Below are positions 8,928-16,152 of a stretch of 64,000 bases of DNA, piece by piece. Source of the stretch: Sphingomonas brevis (GTDB taxonomy: Bacteria > Pseudomonadota > Alphaproteobacteria > Sphingomonadales > Sphingomonadaceae); assembly GCF_023516505.1 (NCBI RefSeq), contig NZ_JAMGBB010000001.1:1364001-1428000 (forward strand), read 5' to 3'. Each line of letters begins with the position of its first letter. Position 1 is the stretch's first letter. Made by a program: the position numbers and the translations under genes. The notes under the pieces were generated by a model. It worked only from the letters and a program-made list of their open reading frames with translations. It was not told the DNA's origin and ran no database searches.

Positions 8928-9316
8928 GCGGTCATTCCTTTTGGGCCGCTGACGGCCGCGCGAATGCTGCGCACCATCAGCTCATATTGGTCGGGGCTGA
9001 ATCCAGCCGAGAAGAAGTTGGCGACGTCCTCGCCCGGTACGGTGAAGCCATAGTGCCAGCTGAGCACCGCCATCTTGCGCAGCGCTTCCAGCCGCTCATT
9101 GGCGAGTGACGGCAGGCCCTTGCGGTTCATCAGCCAATTGACGAAGCGGCCCCAACGGCCTGGCTCGCGCAGCGTCGAAAGGCTGTCGACCCGCGCCAAC
9201 CGGATCACCGACCATTCAAGGCGCGAGAAATCGGGTTTGTCCGTGTCGTTGGCCGCTACGCCCGTCAGGGCAATCGGCTCGGCGTTCTGCGTTTCGATAC
9301 GGGCTGCATATGCCAT
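8924..9316 (-). CDS. unknown 130-residue protein, first gene of the RND operon
   Basis: No function is recognised. The start MAYAARIETQ at 9316 is chosen because GGGAGA lies just upstream; a longer open frame lacks a ribosome site. There is no signal peptide or membrane helix, so it should be cytoplasmic. A conserved-looking block runs from about residue 32 (RLEWSVIRLARVDSLSTLREPGRW) through WLMNRKGLPSLANERLEALRKMAVLSWHYGF, then FFSAGFSPDQYELM. It is coupled to the adaptor by an ATGA overlap, and its upstream region has the promoter and two operator-like sites. I recall similar proteins leading RND operons in sphingomonads, which suggests a role with the pump, but that is inference. Confidence 0.8.
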   Translation of the reverse strand: MAYAARIETQNAEPIALTGVAANDTDKPDFSRLEWSVIRLARVDSLSTLREPGRWGRFVNWLMNRKGLPSLANERLEALRKMAVLSWHYGFTVPGEDVANFFSAGFSPDQYELMVRSIRAAVSGPKGMTA

Positions 9317-9570
9317 GCTTTTTCTCCCTGTGTCCGGGGCGAGCTTCACCGGTCGCCGGGAACGTCCGTTCCGGCGCTGTGCCGCTGCCAGGGCACGCAA
9401 AGACCTGTCCGGCGAAGCGCAATGCCTCGACGTCAACGGTTCAGTTCAAAGGGTGGTCACGAAATTACAGGCAAGCGTCGCCGCTCGCAGAAACTCTTTC
9501 GATCATCAGATCCATCGGCCCCTTTTTGTCGATGGTCGGAAAGCGATCGGAATTGTTGATCCAAGCTTTC

Positions 9571-9586
9571 TGTACCGGTCAGTACA
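9571..9586. promoter_or_regulatory. operator-like palindrome on the -10 box of the RND operon promoter
   Basis: TGTACCGGTCAGTACA has exact TGTAC/GTACA arms around a 6-base centre. It covers the predicted -10 box (9579-9584). It resembles but is not identical to the 14-bp sites at 9617 and 10267. Confidence 0.55.
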
Positions 9587-9607
9587 AAGACAGATAAGCG
9601 ACGTCAA
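9579..9607 (-). promoter_or_regulatory. predicted promoter of the RND efflux operon
   Basis: On the minus strand -35 TTGACG (9607-9602) is separated by 17 bases from -10 TACTGA (9584-9579). The -10 lies inside one palindrome and the -35 is 10 bases from the second, which fits a repressed promoter. Confidence 0.5.
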
Positions 9608-9616
9608 GAAAATTTC

Positions 9617-9630
9617 TATACCGATCGATA
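9617..9630. promoter_or_regulatory. TetR operator-like site, copy 1
   Basis: TATACCGATCGATA, built round the palindrome CGATCG. It is the exact reverse complement of the 14 bases at 10267-10280 before the neighbouring tetR gene. Two identical sites flanking one repressor gene imply a common regulator. Confidence 0.65.
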
Positions 9631-9655
9631 AAAAATTTCGATGACAGTATAAGCT

Positions 9656-10267
9656 TTACTCACTTGGCCACAGGGTCATGGCCGTTTCGACGAGCTTTTC
9701 GAGCTCTTCGCGAGAGGCGCCCTGATTGGCCTGGACGGAAATTCCCTGGAGGATGGCGATCAGCACCCGGGTCAACCCTTCGGTGTCGACATGGGCCGGA
9801 AGATCGCCCTCTTGCTTGGCTCGATCGAACCGTTCGATCAGCGCTTGCTTGCCCTTGTTGCTGCGCTCGATCACCTCGTCATGGATCGATTGCGCGGCCG
9901 GTCCACAGGCAACGGAGCTGATCACACGCAGGCAGCCATGCGGCTCACCGCCGCCGGTTGCAGTCTCGATCGAGCCATAGGCCATTGCCGCGGCGACCTT
10001 GCGCGCGGTCGGCTGGGCCATTGCCTTGCCGATATAATCGAGCTTTTCGCGCTCGTAGAGATCGAGCGCCTTGCGAAACAGCGACTCCTTGTTGCCGAAC
10101 GCGGCGTAAAGGCTCGGCCGGGTGATCCCCATCGCTTCCGTAAGGTCGGTCAGCGACGCACCTTCATAGCCTTTGGCCCAGAACACGCTGAGCGCTTGCG
10201 CTAACGCGTAATCGACGCAAAATTCGCGCGGCCGGCCGCGGGGAGCGATGGATTCGGGCTTATTCAT
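9656..10267 (-). CDS. TetR/AcrR-family repressor of the RND operon
   Basis: Transcriptional repressor of 203 residues. ATG at 10267 (MNKPESIAPRGRPREF) is chosen because the GRPREF pre-helix typical of this subfamily starts right after it; the open frame goes on upstream but without family sequence. The DNA-binding domain is about residues 10-58 (ALSVFWAKGYEGASLTDLTEAMGITRPSLYAAFGNKESLFRKAL), followed by the ligand-binding domain with CGPAAQS. It lies upstream of, and on the same strand as, the RND operon, with identical operator-like sites before both, so self-control and control of the pump are likely. No Shine-Dalgarno is seen. Confidence 0.9.
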   Translation of the reverse strand: MNKPESIAPRGRPREFCVDYALAQALSVFWAKGYEGASLTDLTEAMGITRPSLYAAFGNKESLFRKALDLYEREKLDYIGKAMAQPTARKVAAAMAYGSIETATGGGEPHGCLRVISSVACGPAAQSIHDEVIERSNKGKQALIERFDRAKQEGDLPAHVDTEGLTRVLIAILQGISVQANQGASREELEKLVETAMTLWPSE

Positions 10268-10280
10268 ATCGATCGGTATA
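10267..10280. promoter_or_regulatory. TetR operator-like site, copy 2, abutting the tetR start codon
   Basis: TATCGATCGGTATA is the exact inverted copy of the site at 9617-9630. It touches the first base of the ATG at 10267, and a TATTAT -10-like hexamer lies immediately upstream on the minus strand. Binding here should shut off tetR transcription. Confidence 0.65.
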
Positions 10281-10402
10281 TAATATGATGTTTCTGAAAA
10301 TCCAGCAGTAATTACGGCAGCCGAATTTCGACCGCCCCGATGCCCTCCAAAATTCGACTGGCCTTCATTGCGCAGCAAGGATGCAGCCCTTAGGTCCACG
10401 CC

Positions 10403-10834
10403 ATGACCCGCAGCCTCATCATTCTCGCCGGCTTGTTGCTCGCTTCCTGCGGCCAGGATGGCTCGGCCGACATCAAGCTGTCCAATGCCTGGGCCCGGCC
10501 GACCATCGGCCAGACGCCCGGTGCGGTTTACCTGACGATCGAAAATAATGGCGACGCTGCTGACCGGCTGACCGGCGCGGCCACCGATCTGGCGGCCATG
10601 GCGATGGTCCACCAGAATGAGGTGGTCGACGGTGTCGCCAAGATGCGGATGGCGGGCGAGATCAACCTTCCCGCCCACGACCGTATCGAAATGAAGCCGG
10701 GCGGCACCCACATCATGCTTGAGGGCCTGAGGGCGCCTCTGAAGGCCGGCGACGATTTCGACCTGGTGCTGCGCTTCCGTTCCAGCAAGGACCAGACGGT
10801 CAAAGTCACGGTCGTGGAGTCAGAGGGGGCATAG
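10403..10834 (+). CDS. PCu(A)C-type periplasmic copper chaperone lipoprotein
   Basis: Copper(I) carrier that delivers metal to the CuA site of cytochrome oxidase, usually together with SCO1. It has 143 residues and a lipoprotein signal ending LASC with Cys16, so it is membrane-tethered. The copper ligands follow the family pattern: the first Met/His pair in MAMVHQNEV, Met residues in KMRMAG, and the closing H-x-M in GGTHIML. The SCO1 homologue follows directly, and together they form a copper-insertion pair. No oxidase genes lie nearby, so the target is presumably elsewhere in the genome. Confidence 0.9.
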   Translation: MTRSLIILAGLLLASCGQDGSADIKLSNAWARPTIGQTPGAVYLTIENNGDAADRLTGAATDLAAMAMVHQNEVVDGVAKMRMAGEINLPAHDRIEMKPGGTHIMLEGLRAPLKAGDDFDLVLRFRSSKDQTVKVTVVESEGA

Positions 10835-10836
10835 TC

Positions 10837-11424
10837 ATCGCCAGGCTGCGCATCATCCTGTGGATACTGGTCGGGATTGCCGCGATCGGCGGGATCGTGG
10901 TCGCCCTGCAGCGCCCCTCGTCCGATTCCACCGAATCCGCCATGGCGACGATTGGCGGGCCGTTCACACTGACGGGAAGCGACGGCCAGCCGTTCCAAAG
11001 CTCGCGTCTCAACGGAAAGCCGGCGGCGATCTTCTTCGGTTTCACCAATTGCCCTGACGTTTGCCCGACGACCCTGGCCCGGCTGACCAAGTTGCGGCGG
11101 CAGCTCGGGAAGGGCGACGACGCCATGTCGATCGTGTTCATCACCGTCGATCCGGAACGCGACGGACCTGCCGAGGTCGGCAGCTATGCCAAGCTGTTCA
11201 ACGCACCTGTGATCGGCCTGACCGGCAGCACTGCCGACATCGAGCGCGTGAAGAAGCAGTTCGGTGCCTTTTCGCAAAAGGTCGATCAGCCCGGCGGCGG
11301 CTATAGCGTCGACCATACTGCCAGCGTGTTCCTGATGGACCGCAACGGCAGCTTCGTCGCGACCCTTTCTCCGGAGGAAGGCGATCCGGTTGCGCTGGCC
11401 AAGCTGCAACGCCTGATCGCCTGA
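10837..11424 (+). CDS. SCO1/SenC copper-insertion protein, start codon not canonical
   Basis: Thioredoxin-fold, membrane-anchored copper chaperone for cytochrome oxidase assembly. The metal ligands are all present: CPDVC (Cys72 and Cys76 in the numbering used here) and the His in YSVDHTASVF. An N-terminal anchor RLRIILWILVGIAAIGGIVV is encoded in frame from 10843, but no ATG, GTG or TTG precedes it. The first canonical start is GTG at 10897, after the anchor. The coordinates assume ATC at 10837, 7-8 bases after the purine run AGAGGGGG, immediately after the stop of the copper chaperone gene. CTG at 10846 or a sequence error are alternatives. Confidence 0.85.
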   Translation: MARLRIILWILVGIAAIGGIVVALQRPSSDSTESAMATIGGPFTLTGSDGQPFQSSRLNGKPAAIFFGFTNCPDVCPTTLARLTKLRRQLGKGDDAMSIVFITVDPERDGPAEVGSYAKLFNAPVIGLTGSTADIERVKKQFGAFSQKVDQPGGGYSVDHTASVFLMDRNGSFVATLSPEEGDPVALAKLQRLIA

Positions 11425-11435
11425 CCTGCCGGTCG

Positions 11436-12314
11436 CTAGCTGAGGGTTTCCTCGCGCTCCATCACCCGCTCCAGCAGCCGATCGATCGCGTCATGCGCCT
11501 CGGGTTCCTCAAGTGTCGGCGCGTGGCCAACTTCCGGCACAACCACCAGCCTGGCATCATCGCCCAGCTCCTTGGCCATCCGTTCGGCCACATCCTGCGA
11601 CAACAGGTCTGAAAATTCGCCGCGAAGAATTGTCACCGGGCGGCCAGCCAATGCCCGGAAGTGTGGCCAGCGCTTGGCATCGGGCGAGTTGGCCGCGGCC
11701 CCAAAATTGTCAGCGATCCTCATGTCGTAATGGAAGCGGATTCCGTCCGGCGTCTGGTGGCAGACCCGGCGGGTGAAGCGTTCCCAGTCGTCACCGCTCC
11801 AATTGGGGTAGATTTCGGCGTTTCGCGTCGCCAGCTCATGGGCGGCGTCTTCCCAGCTGGCAAAGCCAGTCTCCTTGCCGACATAGCTGCCGATGCGCTC
11901 CAGGCCCGTCTGATCGATCTCGGGGCCGATGTCGTTGATCATCGCTCCGGCGATCCGGTCGGCATCGCTCGACGCCAGCAGCATGGTGCAGAGCCCGCCG
12001 AGCGAGGTGCCAATGAACACTGCGTCGGCGATCCCCTCTTGGTCGAGCAGCTTCAAGATGTCGGCGACATAATGGCGCGGCTCGTAGCGCCGCGAGTCCG
12101 GATCGGATTCGCTTTCGCCCCTTCCGCGAAGGTCGACAGCTATCACCCGCCAGGCGCCGGCATAGCGGTCGGCGACCGGCTCGAAGTCGCGAGCGTTCCG
12201 GGTGAGGCCGGGGATGCAGAAAATCGGGGGCTTGTCGCGCGGTCCGGCATAGTCCCGGTAATGGAGTCTAAGGCCTTCCGCGCTGTTCCAGTAACGGTCG
12301 GTCCAACTCGGCAT
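11436..12314 (-). CDS. alpha/beta-fold hydrolase
   Basis: Cytoplasmic serine hydrolase of 292 residues, substrate unknown. ATG at 12314 (MPSWTDRYWN) is chosen for the GGGGGAAG ribosome site just before it. The oxyanion region is PIFCIPGLTRNARDFEPVA, the nucleophile elbow is GTSLGG with Ser104, and the catalytic His is in VVPEVGHAPTLEEPEA near the end. The pattern fits 2-hydroxymuconic-semialdehyde hydrolase or haloperoxidase-like enzymes, but no aromatic pathway genes are nearby. It is divergent from the SelO gene with only 38 bases between starts. Confidence 0.88.
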   Translation of the reverse strand: MPSWTDRYWNSAEGLRLHYRDYAGPRDKPPIFCIPGLTRNARDFEPVADRYAGAWRVIAVDLRGRGESESDPDSRRYEPRHYVADILKLLDQEGIADAVFIGTSLGGLCTMLLASSDADRIAGAMINDIGPEIDQTGLERIGSYVGKETGFASWEDAAHELATRNAEIYPNWSGDDWERFTRRVCHQTPDGIRFHYDMRIADNFGAAANSPDAKRWPHFRALAGRPVTILRGEFSDLLSQDVAERMAKELGDDARLVVVPEVGHAPTLEEPEAHDAIDRLLERVMEREETLS

Positions 12315-12352
12315 TACTTCCCCCGCAACAGAACTCCTCCTATCGCGGCCCA

Positions 12353-13729
12353 ATGGCCGCGCTGCAACCCATTCCGATCGTGGAGCTTGGCGAGAGCTTT
12401 TACGATCCGGTGGCTTCGGCGGAATTTCCGGCCTGCACGCAGCGGTTCGTCAATCGCCGTTGGGCCGATCGGATTGGGCTCGGACGACTGAGCGACCAGG
12501 ATTGGGCGCGGCATTTCTGTCGGTTCGATCCGTTGCCGGGCAACCTCCCGCAGCCGCTGGCGCTGCGCTACCATGGCCATCAGTTCCGGACCTACAATCC
12601 CGAGATCGGCGACGGCCGTGGTTTCCTCTTTGCGCAAGTTAGTGATGACCAGGGGCGGCTGCTCGACCTCGGCACCAAGGGTAGCGGGCAAACCCCTTAC
12701 AGTCGAAGCGGCGATGGCCGGCTGACGCTGAAGGGGGGCGTTCGCGAAGTGCTGGCTACCGAGATGCTCGAGGCGCTCGGCGTCAACACGTCAAAGAGCT
12801 TCGCCCTGTTCGAAACCGGCGAGCAATTGTGGCGCGGCGACGAGCCTTCCCCCACTCGATCCTCGGTGCTGACCCGGCTCAGCCACGGCCATATCCGGAT
12901 CGGCAATTACCAGCGACTGGCATATATCGACGACAGCGAGGGCATCGCCAGGCTGGTTAGATATTGCCTCAAGCATCTGCTTGGCGAGACCATCGGCGAC
13001 GATTCCGAAAATGCCGCCAGGCTATTCGACCGGATCTGCTCGGCTACGGCAGAACTTGCCGCCAGCTATATCGCCGCGGGTTTCGTTCATGGCGTGCTCA
13101 ACAGCGACAATATCAACATCACCGGAGAGAGCTTCGATTATGGCCCGTGGCGCTTCGCGCCCGAATGGGACGAGGAGTTCACCGCAGCTTATTTCGACCA
13201 GACCGGGCTCTATGCCTTCGGCCGCCAACCGGAGGCGATTCATTGGAACGTCGCCCAGCTCGCCGGCTGCCTGGCATTGGTCGGCGAGGCGCCGGCGTTG
13301 TCTGCCTTGCTCGCTTCGTGGCCGGCGCGGTTCGAAGCGGCATTGATCGACCGGATCATCGCGCGACTTGGAGTGGCGGCGCGCGGCGCCGAAAAGGAAC
13401 GGCCGCTGGTATCGGCGGCACTCAAGGCACTTCGTTCACGTTCGGTCGGGATCGACCGCTTCTTCTTCGACTGGCGCGGCGGCCGCACACCGGAGGCCGA
13501 GCAGTATGCAACCAATGATTTTGATGACCTTCGGGAGCGCCTCGAAGGGCGCCAGCAGGTCCTGACCCATCCTTACTGGAACGACGAACAGCCCTGCTCA
13601 ATGCTGATCGACGAGGTCGAGGCGATCTGGTCGGCGATTGCCGAGAGTGACGATTGGCGCCCGTTCGAGTCGAAGATCGAGGCAATTCGGCGGTTCGCCG
13701 ACGCCATGACGTCGGACGTGGTGGGTTGA
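12353..13729 (+). CDS. selO: SelO-family protein AMPylase (YdiU/UPF0061)
   Basis: Pseudokinase-fold enzyme that transfers AMP to Ser, Thr or Tyr of other proteins, linked to oxidative stress in Escherichia coli. It has 458 residues; the E. coli protein has about 478. Family blocks seen are YHGHQFRTYNPEIGDGRGFLFAQV, the nucleotide-binding LLDLGTKGSGQTPYSRSGDGRLTLKGGVREVLATEM and the metal-binding HGVLNSDNINITGESFDYGPW. The C-terminal cysteine or selenocysteine motif of many members is absent: the protein ends DAMTSDVVG. It is probably monocistronic. Confidence 0.9.
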   Translation: MAALQPIPIVELGESFYDPVASAEFPACTQRFVNRRWADRIGLGRLSDQDWARHFCRFDPLPGNLPQPLALRYHGHQFRTYNPEIGDGRGFLFAQVSDDQGRLLDLGTKGSGQTPYSRSGDGRLTLKGGVREVLATEMLEALGVNTSKSFALFETGEQLWRGDEPSPTRSSVLTRLSHGHIRIGNYQRLAYIDDSEGIARLVRYCLKHLLGETIGDDSENAARLFDRICSATAELAASYIAAGFVHGVLNSDNINITGESFDYGPWRFAPEWDEEFTAAYFDQTGLYAFGRQPEAIHWNVAQLAGCLALVGEAPALSALLASWPARFEAALIDRIIARLGVAARGAEKERPLVSAALKALRSRSVGIDRFFFDWRGGRTPEAEQYATNDFDDLRERLEGRQQVLTHPYWNDEQPCSMLIDEVEAIWSAIAESDDWRPFESKIEAIRRFADAMTSDVVG

Positions 13730-13776
13730 CCGGCACGACGCGGCATGGGAACGCCCCCCGGGGTGCCGAAGTATAG

Positions 13777-15204
13777 ATGAACGAAAAACTCGTCTCGACC
13801 GAGCCGGCTACCGGTGAGGAAATCTGGTCCGGACCGGTGGGGGATGCCGCTGCCGAGGTCGCTGCCGCGCGTGCCGCCTGGCCGGAATGGGCGGCCCACT
13901 CGGTTACCTTCCGGATCGAAACGTTGCGCCGCTTCGCCAATGTCGTCCGCGGCAAGGAAATCGAATTCGCGGAGCTGATCGCGCGCGAGACCGGCAAGCC
14001 TTTCTGGGAGGCCAAGACCGAGGTCGGTTCGGTGGTCAACAAGGTCGATATTTCGATCAAGGCCTATACCGAGCGGACCCCCACCAGCCGGCTAGAGGCC
14101 GCGATGGGCAACAAGGTCACCGTCCGCCACAAGCCGCACGGCGTCCTGGCGGTGCTTGGCCCATATAATTTTCCGGCCCACCTTCCCAATGGGCACATCG
14201 TTCCGGCGCTGATCGCCGGCAACACCGTGGTGTTCAAGCCGTCGGAAAAGACCCCGGCAACCGGCGAATTTCTGGTCAACTGCTTTCACGAAGCAGGTGT
14301 GCCGGAAGGTGTGTTGCGGCTGCTCGTCGGCGGGCCGGACCAGGGCAAGTCACTAGCCGGACAGGCTGGAATTGACGGATTGCTTTTCACCGGATCGGTT
14401 GGTGCAGGCATGGCATTGCACCGGCAGTTCGCCGAATCCCCGAACAAGATCCTGGCGCTCGAATTGGGCGGCAACAACCCGATCGTGGTGTGGGACGCGC
14501 CTGACCTGCAATCGGCGGCGACGATCATCGTCCAGTCGGCCTATCTCTCGGCAGGGCAACGCTGCACGGCGGCGCGCAGGCTGATCGTCGAAGACGGCAA
14601 GCATGAGGAACTGATCGCCGAGATCTGCAAGCTGATCGACCGAATCATCGTCGATCATCCGATGGCGGATCCACAGCCATTCATGGGCCCGGTTATCGAC
14701 CTGATGGCCGCCGATATCCTTCAGGACCGTTTCATCGCCCTGATGATGAAGGGCGGCAAGCCGATCCGGAGGCTCGAGCGGCCGCACGAGGAACGCCCTT
14801 ACCTGACGCCCGCGCTGATCGACATGACCGACGCGCCGGACCGGCTGGACGAGGAATTGTTCGGGCCGGTGCTACAGCTGATCCGGGTCAAGGATTTCGA
14901 CGCCGCGATAGACGAAGCAAACAACACCCGCTTCGGTCTTGCCGCCAGCGTGTTGACCAAGGACCCGAAGCTCTACGATCGTTTCTGGGCCAATGTCCGC
15001 TCCGGCGTGATCAATTGGAACAAGCCGACCAACGGCGCCCCATCCAACGCCCCGTTCGGTGGCGTCGGCTATAGCGGCAATCATCGGCCGAGCGCCTTTT
15101 ACGCTGCCGACTATAGTGCCTATCCGGTTACAAGTGTTGAGGCAGAATCAACCCGTGCGGTTATCAGTGAAGGCCTCCGGGACGCTTACGCGCCTGAGAA
15201 GTGA
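13777..15204 (+). CDS. astD: succinylglutamate-semialdehyde dehydrogenase
   Basis: NAD-dependent aldehyde dehydrogenase that oxidises N-succinylglutamate 5-semialdehyde, the fourth step of arginine breakdown by the succinyltransferase route. It has 475 residues. AstD-specific sequence includes GPYNFPAHLPNGHIVPALIAGN. The catalytic Glu is in LALELGGNNPIVVWD and the catalytic Cys in SAGQRCTAARRL. The other ast genes are not in this window, so the assignment rests on sequence style alone. A different semialdehyde substrate is possible. Confidence 0.85.
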   Translation: MNEKLVSTEPATGEEIWSGPVGDAAAEVAAARAAWPEWAAHSVTFRIETLRRFANVVRGKEIEFAELIARETGKPFWEAKTEVGSVVNKVDISIKAYTERTPTSRLEAAMGNKVTVRHKPHGVLAVLGPYNFPAHLPNGHIVPALIAGNTVVFKPSEKTPATGEFLVNCFHEAGVPEGVLRLLVGGPDQGKSLAGQAGIDGLLFTGSVGAGMALHRQFAESPNKILALELGGNNPIVVWDAPDLQSAATIIVQSAYLSAGQRCTAARRLIVEDGKHEELIAEICKLIDRIIVDHPMADPQPFMGPVIDLMAADILQDRFIALMMKGGKPIRRLERPHEERPYLTPALIDMTDAPDRLDEELFGPVLQLIRVKDFDAAIDEANNTRFGLAASVLTKDPKLYDRFWANVRSGVINWNKPTNGAPSNAPFGGVGYSGNHRPSAFYAADYSAYPVTSVEAESTRAVISEGLRDAYAPEK

Positions 15205-15219
15205 TGCGCGCCTCGGCGC

Positions 15220-15250
15220 TTGACTCGGTTCGACGCGAGGTTCTTAATAT
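15220..15250 (+). promoter_or_regulatory. possible promoter of the chrB-chrA pair
   Basis: TTGACT (15220-15225) and TAATAT (15245-15250) are 19 bases apart, or 18 if TTAATA is used. The spacing is long for sigma70, so this is tentative. It lies about 75 bases upstream of the gene. Confidence 0.3.
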
Positions 15251-15324
15251 CGGGATGGGGAACGCGATCACCCCATGAGGCGACATGCTGAAGTATCGCG
15301 TCCTACCTTCGAAAGGGACGCCTC

Positions 15325-16152
15325 ATGTCTGCAACCAATAGCATCACCGCCGACAAGCTGTTCCGCCTGATTGGCACGCCCAATTGCCCGGCGATCATCG
15401 ACGTCCGGCCCGACGGTGCCGAGCTTTTGCCCACGTCAGTGAGTCGGCGAGCGGAAGACGTTCGGGAATGGGCTGGCTCACTGGCCGGCAAAAACGTCGT
15501 CGTCAGCTGTATCCACGGCCACGAACGCAGCGCCGGAGTAGCCGCCATCCTTCGCACCGAAGGCATCAACGCTGAAATATTGGAGGGCGGCTTCGAGGCA
15601 TGGCGCGATGCCGGCCTGCCGGTAATTGTCGCGGCCAAACTGCCGGAGCGCGACCCCGCTGGGCGCACCTTATGGGTCACGCGGGCGCGGCCCAAGGTGG
15701 ACCGCATTGCCTGCCCATGGTTGATCCGCCGGTTCGTCGATCCAGAGGCCGTCTTCCTGTTTGTGTCTCCGACCGATGTTGCTGGGGTCGCCGAGCGTTT
15801 CGGCGCAACGCCATTTGACGTTGAGGGAGTGTTCTGGAGTCATCGAGGCGACCAGTGCACCTTCGATACGATGATCGAGGAGTTTGGACTTGATAGGATC
15901 GACGCCTTGGCGCGGCTCGCGATCATCGTTCGTGGGGCCGACACGGCACGGCCGGAGATCGCACCGCAGGCGGCCGGATTGCTAGCGGCCTCGCTGGGCC
16001 TTTCGCGAATGTTTTCCGACGATTTGGAGCAGCTCGAGGCCGGCATGCCAGTTTATGACGCCTTCTATCGTTGGTGCCGCGATGCGGTCGAAGAAACGCA
16101 CGACTGGATATCTCACAAGCCGAAACGCTCCCGGCAGCCAGTGATTGCATAG
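15325..16152 (+). CDS. rhodanese-ChrB fusion, chromate-resistance protein
   Basis: Two-domain protein of 275 residues. Residues about 8-105 are a rhodanese (sulfurtransferase) domain with IDVRPDG at its start and the active-site loop CIHGHERS holding the catalytic Cys. Residues about 112-270 are the ChrB C-terminal domain, beginning LWVTRARPKVDRIACPWLIRRFVDPEAVFLFV and containing FDTMIEEFGL. ChrB domains act with ChrA in chromate tolerance. Here the usual N-terminal ChrB regulator domain is replaced by rhodanese. The stop and the ChrA start overlap by one base, so the two are expressed together. Confidence 0.87.
   Translation: MSATNSITADKLFRLIGTPNCPAIIDVRPDGAELLPTSVSRRAEDVREWAGSLAGKNVVVSCIHGHERSAGVAAILRTEGINAEILEGGFEAWRDAGLPVIVAAKLPERDPAGRTLWVTRARPKVDRIACPWLIRRFVDPEAVFLFVSPTDVAGVAERFGATPFDVEGVFWSHRGDQCTFDTMIEEFGLDRIDALARLAIIVRGADTARPEIAPQAAGLLAASLGLSRMFSDDLEQLEAGMPVYDAFYRWCRDAVEETHDWISHKPKRSRQPVIA

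Larger units (their letters stand above)
9317..9655. other. 339-base intergenic control region of the RND operon
   Basis: There is no convincing gene here. It holds the predicted promoter of the RND operon and two TetR operator-like sites near its right end. About 230 bases lie between the promoter and the first gene, an unusually long 5' leader in which I see no recognised riboswitch. Confidence 0.7.

Noticed and set aside
1-10300. Single large efflux operon
   Set aside because: Two separate systems are present, each with its own TetR gene and promoter, and a rightward tetR gene lies between them.
9656-10711. 351-residue open frame starting at 10711
   Set aside because: Only the part from 10267 looks like a TetR protein. 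The upstream part is antisense to the copper chaperone gene and carries no family sequence.
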